Below, in pieces: positions 33,601 to 45,165 of a DNA stretch of 64,000 bases; within the stretch, counting starts at the first letter, position 1, and each line of letters opens with the position of its first letter. The stretch spans positions 2,418,001 through 2,482,000 of the forward strand of contig NC_060116.1 in assembly GCF_021155765.1 (NCBI RefSeq), in the 5' to 3' direction. The notes under the pieces were generated by a model. It was not told where the DNA came from. It saw nothing but the letters and a program-made list of their open reading frames with translations, and made no database searches. This DNA comes from Diprion similis. Its lineage: Eukaryota; Arthropoda; Insecta; Hymenoptera; Diprionidae. The position numbers and the translations under genes are program-made.

Positions 33601-34310
33601 CCCAGACTCTACATGTCATAAATTGAACATGAGCTAAAGACAAAATTTACAGTTATTCGATATGATTATTCCAAAAATGTATAGGTACTGAAAAAAGAAG
33701 CTACGGCTTTCATACAGTTTATCATAGTTCCACTTAAACTTCAAAAGCCGCACTCTGCTCGTTCATTACGGACCAACTGCCGCAGGTGTCACAACTTCAA
33801 CAATCGTACCCCACTTTTTTAAATTCCAAAGCTTTCAAGCTTTTGTATTTTAATGACTATGGAGTTAGTATCTTTCAATCGTGTACTCGTTAGTTATTTG
33901 CAAACCTTCCGGGATTAAATGAAATTTACTTCCCTTTATCATTTAATTTTGAATACGGACCGTTTCAACTCAGCGTTTTCCATTTGAGAGACGTTCGAAA
34001 TCCAGCACCCAGTTGTATGGTTTGAAAATTACCGCCAAATCGAGTCACTCGGCTGGTCACCAGCGGCGGTGCGCCTGCGATCTAAGTGCCTTGGATACCA
34101 TGACGCACCGACGCCGTTCACTCGACAAGAGCTCGCGATTTAATTATACGGATAACAAAGCAGTTTAGTTTGTTACTTACATCGAATCCATTGAAGTGTG
34201 ATAACGGTAACAAGAACCAGGACAAATGTACACTCTAGAAATCGTCGATTCCGCATTGTAGATTTATCACTGTTTTCGTCGACGACAAATGTCGTTTCAC
34301 TAAACGGCAT
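27550..34310 (-). CDS. Beta-1,3-glucuronosyltransferase, GlcAT-P/S type (GT43)
   Basis: It transfers glucuronate from UDP-glucuronate to terminal galactose of glycans in the Golgi. Reading down the minus strand, exons are 34310-34181, 30305-29761, 28768-28472 and 27648-27550, giving 356 residues with consistent phases. A 28-residue cytosolic stretch precedes one membrane anchor (CTFVLVLVTVITLQWI), typical of type II Golgi enzymes. Family motifs are the start of the catalytic domain (PTIYAITPT and QKAELTRL), WILVEDS, PRGVEQRN, the metal-binding DDD in FFADDDNTYS, WPVGLVGG, DMAGFA, the likely catalytic Glu in GYQES, and the nucleotide-binding VWHTRTE near the end. GYQES and the PNYKLGRNDPNW loop resemble the GlcAT-P/S branch more than GlcAT-I, whose equivalent motif is G-H-L-E-S. 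The C-terminus ends EGIEV, as is usual in the family. P and S cannot be separated by eye. Confidence 0.92.
28472..28768 (-). CDS. GlcAT exon 3 (catalytic core, acceptor side)
   Basis: The acceptor is TGATTATAG and the donor GTATAA; both ends are phase 0, 99 codons. It contains WPVGLVGG, DMAGFAFKL and GYQESEIL, the acceptor-binding and catalytic part of GT43 enzymes. Confidence 0.93.
29761..30305 (-). CDS. GlcAT exon 2 (stem and donor-binding half)
   Basis: The acceptor is AAATTTTAG and the donor GTAATC. It enters completing the codon split after residue 43 and leaves in phase 0. It holds a polar, probably helical stem of about 45 residues, then the UDP-glucuronate-binding half ending in FFADDDNTYSIKLFEE. 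The open frame beyond the donor is intronic. Confidence 0.93.
31275..31680. repeat. Degenerate repeat rich in ATATG / CATATG / GATACG words
   Basis: For about 400 bp the sequence is built from variants of TATATGG, CATATGA, ATATGATT and GGATACGGT, without a fixed period. It ends abruptly at a GGGGGG run. It is more ordered than background AT-rich DNA but is not a simple microsatellite. Confidence 0.5.
31930..33075 (+). mobile_element. Decayed Mutator-like transposase copy
   Basis: Pieces of one protein can be read on the plus strand in shifting frames with stops. The best are GYNGPTFFYGLMNVSNRY near 32240, EYDEWLKNHEDKRQKNQ and VVEAILEMFQR at about 32570-32675, and CHNCSTNEDPRHQFFPKGLD near 32880-32940. 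These match, in order, the family I know as 'Mutator-like transposase domain' proteins, common in arthropods. The last piece also matches STDEKPQHKNCPPGEDSWC in the copy at 63 kb. The copy is clearly dead. Boundaries are approximate and no terminal repeats were found. Confidence 0.7.
34181..34310 (-). CDS. GlcAT exon 1 (cytosolic tail and membrane anchor)
   Basis: The ATG at 34310-34308 opens a frame of 43 codons plus one base to a GTAAGT donor. The anchor is flanked by RNRR on the cytosolic side, fitting type II topology. A start further upstream is not needed. Confidence 0.85.
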
Positions 34311-37300
34311 CGTGCGGGCATCGTTCAATCGCCATGTTGATGTTCAACGCTTCTGACGTACGGCGCCGATTTCGTATTCCAAGCTTCGTCCCGCCGGAGC
34401 GCAACACCAAGGATTTTACTTGACAGGATGAATGATTGGGCTTCGAGATTACGAAATGAATCCGAAAATTTTATTTTATCGTTCGCTACACAAAGTAAAT
34501 CACGTTATTGCCCCACCACTGGCACTCAAATTAAACTGCGTGCAACTGGGTTTTCCACGAACTTTTCGCCATGGCAACTTGTTTTTCGAATTATAATTGC
34601 AAAAATATATCACGTACGTACGCTTGTACTTGTGACACGATTATCTCTAGTAGCAAGACAATCTCGTGATATCACTGGCCAATATAATCCAACCTAATCC
34701 CGTGCTATTACTATAACCCGTGAAACCCAATATTCTCCTATCTTGTATTAGAATACTGAATGATGGTCTTACGTAATCCAAATAGTGTTACAACGCTCGT
34801 GACAATTATTAACTAATTTTAATCACTTTTGCCAATAAATTAACAGTGGAAAGCATTGTTTCCGTGGTACGAATCGATTCTAACAGTATTAATGTACTGG
34901 AATACGATACCTTTTTCAGAAAACCCAGTTGAGTACGTGATAGAAATTGCTACGATGCCTTGGTTGTCAGTGATGTAAGTATCGAATGATTGATGATAGC
35001 CCCGATATACCTAATAATCCTGATATAATAATAGAGAGAATGAAAAAAAAGGAAAACTGTACCGATATTCACTCAGACAAGGTCAAGTGAAGGCAGCTAA
35101 GCGAATACAAAAATGCGTTGCAGTTATTAGCTAGTCGCAAGAAAGCGCGACAAGTTATAATAACACCTTGTGTAACCGTAAACTGACCATAACGGTTTAA
35201 GAACTAAATCGATCAATTTCACAGTTGACTTTGTTGAAATTTCCACCGCTTCGGTACTGTGTGAAATGAGTATTTTACGAATAAAAGCATCCGGTTATGT
35301 CAGTGGAAATAATTATCTCCGCAACGCCGTAATACAGTTCAATGAAATTTCTGTATGTATGTAAACGGTGGTTAAATGTATGCTCCATTAACGGTATAAT
35401 ACTCATGGTTGTAAAAAAGATATCACATTCCGTTGGGCTTAAATAAATACTTTTAGCATATAAACTTGTTCAAACGTTTCTACCATGCAACCATGCTTCC
35501 ATTATCACGTACCAACTAGCTCACTTGGATTACCTTTTTTTTATGTCTGACATATTTTACCGCATTTTATATTATTGTGATGAAGGGTAATTGCTTACGT
35601 TATTAATATTAAATGACGAGATTTTCTGTCCTTGTTAGTGCAACGCGACCAGTGCCGATCCTAGTCTTGTCCACCGGAGAAAGCTGTTTCAACCCCCCCC
35701 TTTCGCCCCAGATCTTGTACTTGGTCTTCAGTTTCATTTTGAAAAATTGTTCATTCTCTGAGGAATATCGTCATAACTTGCCAAAAAAATTAAAACAAAT
35801 TATAATCATATTAGGAAAAAAAATTAGTAAAATAGTAACACAATAGATTTTCTGGTTACAGCGAGGAGACATTTTTTCTTTGTTTTTTGCGGCCACGACC
35901 GTAATTTTTCTTCGTGACAAAAAATAAAAATATTTATTATAAGAATTGTACAGTTACTACGTTTGGATATATTTATACGTGAATATAATGATAACTTACA
36001 ATTAAATTATATCATCATAAAAGACTGTCGAAGAAAACTCCAATTCTTTATATTTTATTCTTGATGCGCGTACTCTTACAATAAGTACAACATATTACTG
36101 AAGTTTATGTGTATCAATTTATGACTAATATTGTAATGTGATGTATGATTTTTTCATTGTTCACTTTTTCACTCAATATAATTTCAATAGCAATTTCTCA
36201 GCGTTAAAAAGTGAGTTGTCTTGGGGACGTATTGAAAAACACACAACATTTTAAACCGTATTGAGAAGGGAATTATACTAAAAGACATTCAAGATTCAGG
36301 AATGATAAAAGAAAAAGGATCGTTTAATTATTGCAGCCAGAGTTAGGATGTTGTAAGTGCATTCCTTTTACAATCAGTTTCGCTTTCTACGGAATAGAGC
36401 TCATGGTTTTGCATAAATTTCTGCAACCCGATCTACTATTTTTTACTAACATTCTTATTTCAATACTAACAGTAAAATTTCTCTATCAACACACTACAGT
36501 CACGCCACTTCAGGCTTGTGTTAAAAGCGATTTAAGCATCCACCTACACAGTCATCTTTCATTTACTTCACTTACAATTAGGTCTTTAATGTTTAGTCAA
36601 CTATCAGTCTTACTTACAATAACATTCTATTGAGTTGTTATTTTCTTCTTATAATGTTTTTCACTAAACACTAACTTCTGTCAAATTTTTTTTTTCTTTA
36701 ATTTCATTTCATACCTCGTAATAACTGAGGATTCAGAACAAGTATACGAAACTCACATTAACTCACAAGTGAACCTTACCAAACGCCAGACCCCGATTTC
36801 CCTCTAATTTTTTTTTCTCAGTTCTGCTATTACGATGTACTGAAAAAGCATACAAAAATTAGTAGCCTAAATTATTTATTTTCTCCGTGTCATTTAAACT
36901 TTTTTTTTTTTTTTAAGAAACAAGCCAAGTGAATTATTATTTAAGACAATCGATTCTTATGTTACTTAATTCAATAAGTTTAAGTTTTTGATATACATTG
37001 GTCATTCGTTGTTTGTCACTGCGAATACAATATAATTGTACATTTTATTACAGAAAATTTGGGTGCTAGTATATGTCGTAGTATTTTTCTCGTTGGTTTT
37101 GTTTTATATATTCCCAGTACCAAACTTTAACATTAAACCACAATTTTATGACGTTATTTTATTTGTGAATTAGATAAATAATGACGACAATGGGAAACTA
37201 TTTAATGAATCATTTATCTCTAATCTATCTGGTATCATTTTCAAATGGCAGCTCTGTATCTTGTTGATAGAGGCGTGCGTGAAGCACAGCGACGTACGTT

Positions 37301-40300
37301 GTGCTAACAAAATCTATTAGAAGGTGTTTTTCACGCACTTTGTAGAAAGTTTAAACAAAATTACGGCAAAGTTTTGATCCTATCCATCTTTTATTCATTT
37401 ATTTTTTTTTTTCACAAAAACAAATTATATTTATTTGAAGAATACAATTTGCGCTATTAATTTTTTTGTGTTCGTAGATTTTTTTCGACCTTATCGAAGG
37501 AATCCTGTTGGTAATAAAACTCTGTTCTTTTAGGGTGGAACGAAAATTCAATGATTTTCCTTAAATGAGATAAAAAACCAGTAGCCATAAAAGTATTGCT
37601 AATTTCGATATGTAAAATCGAGGAATGTCACACACACTTCAATAATACATTTCCATGCACATCATCGCATGTAGTTTTAAGGCTCGAAGCTCTTCTTGAC
37701 TGGCGCTCTCGTGAAAGATACCTTATTAGGCTACGCCTAGTTTAATTCCATTTCGCCATCCCATTATTATTGCAATCAAGTCGAAATAGTTGTGGTCCAG
37801 GTAAAGAATAATGTCTACTTTCAATTTACTCGAAACTAAAAACAATCAAAAACTTATTTTTTGGCAACGGTTTATTCACGAAAGTGTTGATCAATAATGA
37901 TAAATCGGCATTCGTTAACTACAGACCCGCGAGAGGCTTTATACTGATCCAAAATTTTGTACATAAACTATTTTTCAACAGACGACAATGCGTTGCTAAG
38001 AATATGTTTACATAGAAATTTTTTTGATTATCAACTATATCTTAGCCTGATGAGTCACCATTTTTGTCTTGAATCTGTTTGTTGATTTCCTCGCTCGGTG
38101 AAAATGATGATTCTAATCTTTAATCATAATGCTCCACAGAATTGGCTATTTGAATTTCTTGCAGTTTCGAAATTTCTGAGAAGACAATTTCTTACTTTTG
38201 TTTTTTTTTCATTTGATTTCTAGCTTTGCGGTAATCATCAAACAAAGTGATGGATAAATAATGGTAACTACAATCCCTAACTTATCCCTTGCCACACGAA
38301 ACAATGTTACTTAAAGAAGATAATGGTTCAAACATTTCTAGTTTACAAAAACATTGTGTACCCTTGTCTTTTGTAAACTCAGCAATGAAGTTAACACGAG
38401 ATAACTCACAAGTTTTTCAATCACACATAAAAACTCATTTTATTTTACTGAATGCTGCAATCAATTATGGCGTAAAAAATGTTTAGAAAATATAAGTAAA
38501 TGTGGCTTTACTTGACCTTCTAACTTATTGATCTGATAAGTTTTTTTGTTGAATTCAGTGACGTTTTGATGAATGAAGAAACATTGTGTTCTCCCTGCGT
38601 ATTTGGTCGCCATATTCATTACAGCGAACAACTCCTTTCATCCTTTATTTACACCAACAGCAATTCTAATCCACTAGTAATCGGGTTTTCAAATTTTCCA
38701 AAATTTCCGCCATTTTCGCCTCCAGATCATTACGCCGTTGCATCACCTCATGTTTTTGCTGTAGAAAAAAATGAAAGATACAAATAATATCGAGTTATTC
38801 TCGAAACACAAGAAAGAAATAAGTGTATAATTAAAAGTCGTTGATGATTGAGAAATCGAGTAACTAGTATTGAAATTTATAACGCAGTCATCGCAGTAGA
38901 ATAAAATAACGTATTTTACGGATGATCTATGCGGTATATAATGACTTTATACTCTTTTTCCACGCACAAAGTACTTATACAGCATTTCATATTGCTGCAA
39001 CCTCGTACAGAATTTGCAATCTTGAATCAAGTTTCCAATATTGATCGAATGTTGTAGATAACTTTTACTGTAATATAAAATAACAAAATTTTGAATATTA
39101 TGCCGGTAAATCACATCGCAATATGTAACATTACACATTGTTTCGTTATTTATATAAGATATGTATTTTTGCAATTTATATATTACAGTTGGAATTTATT
39201 CACATTCGTATTAAATTCACAAACAAATGAGACTCGTATCACGTTTTGTGTGTCAATCCATTAACGTTTCGTTTACTGGATATAAAACCATCCATTTATT
39301 TTTTATCTACGCGCATGTTTATACCGAAAGTTATTCTAAATATCTTGTTACAATATTAGCCCATAATATTATTGCAATATTGCCTGAACCTAGTTACGGG
39401 AGAAGACGTAGCAGCATTATCACAGCATTTCTGCAAGATAACTATAACGTTACCAATCTTGCAAAATGATACTGTTGCAATCTTGAAGCAACATGCTGTA
39501 TGGGTAAGATACGGTGAATAAACAGTCGAGATTATCCGACGTTGATCTGAACCGCTGTGAAAAATTTAACGCGAGTGTATCTAGCTGTCTCTTAACCGCA
39601 GATGTCAACTGATTCAGTAATTTTTTTTAATTAAAATTTGAATGAATAGCGCTTATAATGACTCAGCCAAAAAAAAATGTCGGTAGTGGAGGTATAATTG
39701 TTAAATGTTTCGAGTCATACTATATCCGACATATACGAAACGACGTGACTATATCCAAGCAAGGCAAGTAAGTATATTCACAGTAATTATTCTATCTTGA
39801 AAAAAAGTGGACAAAAACATAAGTATAGGGCTATTAAATCTCACCACGTAACTACGATTAAAATCACACGCAATTTTGCAGAGACAATAGCAGCATTCTT
39901 TGAATAACTTATATAACAATTACGGGATACTCAGGGTTGTGGTATATGTACGAATGTCAAATACAGTTAAAGGTTCGATTTATTGTTAAACATAAAATAC
40001 CAGGCGACATCAGTTTATAATACTTACAATAAGTTTTTCATTAATTTTCATAGTCATATCTTAAATACTTAAACATAACACAGCTCCCGTTAAACGATCT
40101 ACAAACTCTAGGAGCTGTAGATTTATGAATTCATCATTAGAATCACCATGGTAATAACAGCAACAACAATATTCATCTGCAAAACAATTTTCAAAAACAA
40201 AAACTTTTTCAAACTCATCCAAGTCTTCAGATGCAATCATGTGCAATAGAACTTGAAACCGATTCCATGTATTCACTGCAAAGTGGAGAAATTTATTAGC

Positions 40301-41793
40301 ACGTCTAAATAGAGGCCATTCAAGTATTAGCTGACGCATTTTTTGAAAATTTTTGTATCCCGTCCCTAGTGATAACGATTTGTAACGTTTGGTTGTTTTG
40401 TCTACTACTGTATTTCAATGTTAGCTGACGCGTTTTGAAAAGTTTATCGACAAATCGATTCATTACCTGGAAATAGCAGAAATGCCATTTACAGTTGCAT
40501 CTTGCTCAATTTATTCCCACTTCATTGAATATTAATGGTTTTTAATTATTAATACACATTAATACGTTCGGTAAAACGTGAATTCATTATTCATTGACTA
40601 TTAAATAAATTATATATTGTCTTTATTTTTAAATACATGCAACAAACACTGTATTTGCCAGGATATTATTATCGAGCAATTCATGCATTATTAACACCTC
40701 CTTTTAAAGAATTTTGTTTATTATGCTCAAGCAGGTGGGGTGTTGACTTTGAGCACGCATTTCGAATTTCCAAACTTAGCTAACGCTTGCCCGGAATCCC
40801 TAGTACTGTAGGGTAACATTTGATCACTTTTCTGTGAGTGACCTACCCCTGTTTTAGCTTTAGCTAATACATGAATGGTCCCATAGGAATTGCTTCGTAA
40901 TCTGTAGAATATAAAAAATTCAATTCATGTGAATAACCATCGGGTCATTTGAGCTAATATTTAGTTAGATTTAGTAAATCACGAGACAATTATTGAATTA
41001 TCAAGTCGATGAATTTTATCTTCTCAGTACAGGGCGAAAGGTAAAAAAAATTATATCGATTGTTTTCAAAAGACTTTCACACAATAGATGCAACAGATGG
41101 TTTAAGTTCAAAAATAACAAAAAAATAACAAATATTCATAAAACAGTGTTGTACAATATGTGGACAATTTTAACCAAAATAATCATCTTCGATAAATGTA
41201 CCTCAACCCTTATCTTAGAGAGATGATGTGAGTCGAGTTTATTTTCTATCTTCATCCTAGATGAGATTACTGTTCACGCTTGTCTTTTTATGATATAAAG
41301 AGAAGATGAAATAGTTATACTGAAACGAAGTTTAAGCCATTCAGCGTAAAAACTCTGAAATAATTTCACGAAAATAAATAGCTCAGTGAAAGCATCTTTC
41401 TGAAAAAATACGATTATTGTGAAACAGAACTCTTTGAATGATCAATCAATTTTTTCCCGGTGGTGAAAAGAATCGATTGTTGCCTGAATTAAAGTACTGC
41501 CTAGTTCATCTTACAAAACCTTCTGTTGGATCGAAAATAAATTATTCGCAGCAACAATATCACGTGTATAATGGCATAAGATCCAAAGCGCCAGCTTACG
41601 ACCTTTTGCTTTTGAATAATCAAAACGTGAACGCATCTAGATGAAAATTATAATATTATCTTTTATAAAGATAACTGCATGGGAAATTATCTGTCAGCTT
41701 TTAGATGAAGTTTTACATTAATATTCGTATCTTCATCTAGATAATAATACTCATTACCTTGTACAACACTGAATATTACTAATTCAAGTATTT
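34311..41793. other. Intergenic stretch, no convincing gene
   Basis: These 7.5 kb are AT-rich with scattered homopolymer runs. The several open frames of 60-100 codons have amino-acid make-up typical of translated AT-rich noncoding DNA. One exception with slightly better composition (40061-40339, minus) is listed separately. A word near TTAGCTGACGC followed by a T-run is repeated in direct orientation at about 40329 and 40422. The part adjoining 34311 should carry the glucuronyltransferase promoter; I see no TATA box. Confidence 0.5.
40061..40339 (-). CDS. Unrecognised open frame, 92 codons
   Basis: The frame runs from an ATG to a stop and reads like a protein more than its neighbours do: it has a mixed composition with Trp and Asp/Glu, segments such as HMIASEDLDEFEKVFVFENC, and a Cys-rich CCCCYY patch. 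I do not recognise it. Just upstream on the same strand is another short ATG frame in a different register, so the whole may be a decayed gene or part of a transposon. It may equally be chance. Confidence 0.22.
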   Translation of the reverse strand: MRQLILEWPLFRRANKFLHFAVNTWNRFQVLLHMIASEDLDEFEKVFVFENCFADEYCCCCYYHGDSNDEFINLQLLEFVDRLTGAVLCLSI

Positions 41794-44700
41794 TTAGTAT
41801 TGCTGAGTGTATCCGATCAGGTGTACCGGACCCTCAGGGCTAAGTTGTTTCCTTTCGGAAACTGTAACCGTTGCGACTTTGTTTCTATACTCTTTGACCT
41901 TGACCTTTTCAGTATCACTTTCAGGCTGATCAGTGAACTCCGTTAGTTTTACATCATATTGATAGGGTGCCGGTTCTGGGACTACGAGCAGATCCAATAC
42001 TTCTTCATTGGTAGCCGGTGACTTCATTTCCTTCAATTCCTGTGACTTGTCCCTCCCCTTACCATTCTCATAATCATAATCGTTTTGACTGAAGCCAAAG
42101 AAGTCGTGCGCACTTTTGGGATCATCAAATCTAAGCGATGACTTGTCCTCAGCCTGAGGCGTGGATTGTGGTTGCACTGGCGCCTGAGGCTGCTGATTGG
42201 TGCTCTCGTCGAATCTTCTTCCATTGAGACGAGGCTCCGCAGTCGTGTAGTGTTGACTGAAATTTGGCTCTCGATCCCGTTGGTCATCATTTTTTCGTCC
42301 AAACTGACTACCGTCCTTATTTTCAGGTATGTGAGTTTCTTCGGTAGTAGCTTGTCTGTGGTATGACTCCCTAGGTTCATACTGACGTGGACTTGAAGGA
42401 CTTGATGGGATTGAGGGGACTTGAATGTGCTGTGAATTGGCATTATTAGGTACATGGGATTCGGAACTGCTTTGATGATTCGCATATGGGTATTCGTCAC
42501 TGGTATACCGATGATTCTTTACTTCAGACGGTTGGTGAGCACGCTGGTCTTGAATGTTATCTCGTGACCGCGTTGTGCCATCGCTCGCTTGCCCCCTACT
42601 TTCCTGGGAATCGTATCTAGTCGATGGGGAGTAAGTTGCGTGTGGTCCCTGTGTCGTATCCAATTCCTGACCACTCGAAAGTCTTGGGTATTCCTTCTCT
42701 GAGTTCCGAGGATCAGAAGAATATTCTTGATAAGCTTCCGGTTCATTTTTCTGTTGATATTTACCACGCATCGCTTTTGAGGCAGAGTCATACCCAGGTA
42801 CGAAATATCGTACAGACTTGGTCTGCTCGCCTTCGCTGGCACCTGCATTACGAGACGCGCTTTCAACAGCAGCGTCAGTTTCTGGGGTAGATTCAATAAG
42901 CGGAAGTTCAGCTATGTTCGTTTGCTCGGTGCTATCAAATACGAAGTCAAACGGAGCTGGCCAAGCCTGAATATCCTTGGATTCACCATCGTGAAGACTT
43001 TTCATGCTGAGTTTCTGTGACAGTCCAATCGACGCATGTTCATCCTCATTTGGTTCTTTCTTTTCCATCGGCAATTCCTTCTCAGATTCCTCAGCTTCTA
43101 TTGGCTTTGAATTATAATTGTAAGACATAATTCGTTCTAAGCCAGTCATACCGTCATCAAGACCATAAACGTACGTAACCGGCGTATAGTAAGGCATAAA
43201 ACTCTTGAAGTCAAAATGATACAAAGGTATGTCTTTCTTTTCGGTCGAACTTTCATCTTTTGATTTTTCACTCTTGTCCTGCGATTCTCCGTCCGAGTCA
43301 TGTTTCAATTCAGATTTAGGGCTTTGATCCACATCCGACGCTTGAGTTGAGCCTTCAAGATCATATTCTGGCTCTTGATTTCTCGTGTAGGGCTCATACG
43401 CACCATATGGTTCCGAGTAATCTGGGCTTTTCGAATCTTCGTAACGCTGGGGCAATGGCTCGTCGTGGTCGTCAGCGTTCTCCAATTTCTCTGCTGATTG
43501 CGTGCTCTCTTCAGGCCTATCTTCAAGTTCATACTCTTCGTACTTCAGTTCTGGAGCTGGCGAAGAGTACTCTTCCTTTAGTTGCGCCAAGTGATCGTCA
43601 AAATCTTCCCTATTCCGGTCGTCATGATTCCTTTCCCACCAGGGCTTCGATTCCGTTTTGTAATTCTCAGAATCCTGTGACTTTTCAGGGACATATAAAC
43701 CTGTATTAGGATCTTTAAATTTAACGAAATAATCCGCAATGTTTTCATCAATCCGCCCCTGGTCTTCTAAGCTTTCTCCGTAACTATTCTGAAGAGTTTC
43801 CGATTTCGAAGTACCGTCGTCTCTTGAAATCGGCAGTGATTTTTCCTCTTCATTATTGTAGCTGCTATATCTTGGAGGAAAGTCTTCATACTCTGCTTGT
43901 TTTCTCGGCTCTTCATCGTACTCAAAGTGTCGTTTAGGACTTCTTTCATCCTCAAACTCATACCTTTGGGGATGCTCTTCTTCATCTTCAGCGTTCGACG
44001 TTTTCCCCTGACCTTGCCCGGAATTTTCGTTATTTTCGTAATTTTGCTTCGGGTCCTCGGCGTTAATCTCCAATTTTACTTCATCATCGCGATCAACGTG
44101 CACGCGCTCCAGTTCTCTCGGGGTATCAGTCTGCATTTCATCTCTCGCCGCAATTTCTTTCTCACGACTTGTAAACCGGTCATCCGTATATTCATGGTCC
44201 TGTTGCTGCTTCGCAAGTAGCTCTTCGTGTTGCTTTAGTTTATCAGAATAAGCCTTCTGTCGCTCCTCCAGCTGTTGAAGTCGCTCATTCAATCCCTTCT
44301 GCCAATTGACCTCCTGCATCTGCCCGTTACCGGGTAAGGCAAAATACACATCTTTGTCGCTCTTGAGATCTTTATTTTCAACATTGAATGTTACTATGTC
44401 TTCTTTGTTTCTGTATTCAGTTTCAATCTCCTGCTTCATGGGACTCGGAGGTTTTGCGGGTAGATTCCCTGGAGTCGTGGAAGGCGTTCGGGTGGGTGGC
44501 AGTAACGGAACTAAGTTGGGAACTATTGGACTTGGTATTTTTGCCAAGGTTGGCTTTGGTGCGGGAGATGGTGCAGGGGCTCCAGCTGCAGTATTTCCGT
44601 GGAAAAGCTGTTCGTACTGAACCAGTTGTCCAGGAAGATTATTATTCGCATTTGCACCAAAATTGACAACTCCCGTAAGTCTAATGGTTTCCCGCTGTGT

Positions 44701-45165
44701 AGGTTGAGGTGGTAAGGAACGTGGAACAGACTTTGGACGCGGAGGTGCTGCTGGCGCAGCGGGTTTCGCAGGAGCTGCTGGTGCCGCGGCTGGTTTTGTA
44801 GGGGTGACTGGTACTGCGGATGGTGTAGGGGGAGCCTTAGGTGATGGAGATGGATTGGGAAGCGAAGCGACCTGGACTGGTGTCAAGGTGTAACCTAAAG
44901 CATTCGCCAGACCCCGGACGATGAAACCCAAGGTACGTTTGTCCCGCGGCCTTTCATTTTCGTCGTAAACTACTTCTGCACCCTCCGAGTCTGCGTATGA
45001 AACGGTAGACCGAAGGCGTCTGCTTAGAGTGTTCTCTACTTGTTCCGTTTGATCGCCAATATTAAGGTCATCGAAATTTGCAGCATATCTCTGAACTTCG
45101 CTCCAGTACTGAGCGAGGCAGCTCTGGGCGCAAAATAACAAAACTAAAATAATGTGGAATTTCAT
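41794..45165 (-). CDS. Large secreted, intrinsically disordered acidic protein (unknown)
   Basis: One uninterrupted frame encodes 1123 residues; ATG is at 45165-45163. Residues 1-18 (MKFHIILVLLFCAQSCLA) form a clear signal peptide with cleavage before QYWS. A furin-like site RPRDKR lies at 72-77 and is followed by TLGFIVRGLANALGYTL, the only compact hydrophobic patch. Next come a Pro/Ala-rich region (about 95-160), a Gln/Glu-rich predicted coiled coil (about 285-325, LQQLEERQKAYSDKLKQ), and some 750 residues rich in Glu, Asp, Ser, Tyr and Pro with almost no hydrophobic core. The last 65 residues are more ordered (VLDLLVVPEPAPYQY to GPVHLIGYTQQY). There are no cysteines after the signal peptide that I can see, so disulphide domains are excluded. 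An extracellular-matrix or cuticle-associated role is possible but unproven. I do not recognise the family. Confidence 0.9.
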   Translation of the reverse strand: MKFHIILVLLFCAQSCLAQYWSEVQRYAANFDDLNIGDQTEQVENTLSRRLRSTVSYADSEGAEVVYDENERPRDKRTLGFIVRGLANALGYTLTPVQVASLPNPSPSPKAPPTPSAVPVTPTKPAAAPAAPAKPAAPAAPPRPKSVPRSLPPQPTQRETIRLTGVVNFGANANNNLPGQLVQYEQLFHGNTAAGAPAPSPAPKPTLAKIPSPIVPNLVPLLPPTRTPSTTPGNLPAKPPSPMKQEIETEYRNKEDIVTFNVENKDLKSDKDVYFALPGNGQMQEVNWQKGLNERLQQLEERQKAYSDKLKQHEELLAKQQQDHEYTDDRFTSREKEIAARDEMQTDTPRELERVHVDRDDEVKLEINAEDPKQNYENNENSGQGQGKTSNAEDEEEHPQRYEFEDERSPKRHFEYDEEPRKQAEYEDFPPRYSSYNNEEEKSLPISRDDGTSKSETLQNSYGESLEDQGRIDENIADYFVKFKDPNTGLYVPEKSQDSENYKTESKPWWERNHDDRNREDFDDHLAQLKEEYSSPAPELKYEEYELEDRPEESTQSAEKLENADDHDEPLPQRYEDSKSPDYSEPYGAYEPYTRNQEPEYDLEGSTQASDVDQSPKSELKHDSDGESQDKSEKSKDESSTEKKDIPLYHFDFKSFMPYYTPVTYVYGLDDGMTGLERIMSYNYNSKPIEAEESEKELPMEKKEPNEDEHASIGLSQKLSMKSLHDGESKDIQAWPAPFDFVFDSTEQTNIAELPLIESTPETDAAVESASRNAGASEGEQTKSVRYFVPGYDSASKAMRGKYQQKNEPEAYQEYSSDPRNSEKEYPRLSSGQELDTTQGPHATYSPSTRYDSQESRGQASDGTTRSRDNIQDQRAHQPSEVKNHRYTSDEYPYANHQSSSESHVPNNANSQHIQVPSIPSSPSSPRQYEPRESYHRQATTEETHIPENKDGSQFGRKNDDQRDREPNFSQHYTTAEPRLNGRRFDESTNQQPQAPVQPQSTPQAEDKSSLRFDDPKSAHDFFGFSQNDYDYENGKGRDKSQELKEMKSPATNEEVLDLLVVPEPAPYQYDVKLTEFTDQPESDTEKVKVKEYRNKVATVTVSERKQLSPEGPVHLIGYTQQY

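Larger units (their letters stand above)
30306..34180 (-). other. GlcAT intron 1, filled with repeats
   Basis: The intron is 3.9 kb. From its low-coordinate end it holds a repeat fragment around 30690-31060, a degenerate ATATG-word tract (31275-31680), and a decayed Mutator-like transposase on the opposite strand (about 31930-33075). The rest shows nothing recognisable. Confidence 0.75.

Noticed and set aside
42033..44666. Several plus- and minus-strand frames of 70-155 codons inside the 1123-residue gene
   Set aside because: Shadows of the long coding frame, whose codon structure and signal peptide are clear.
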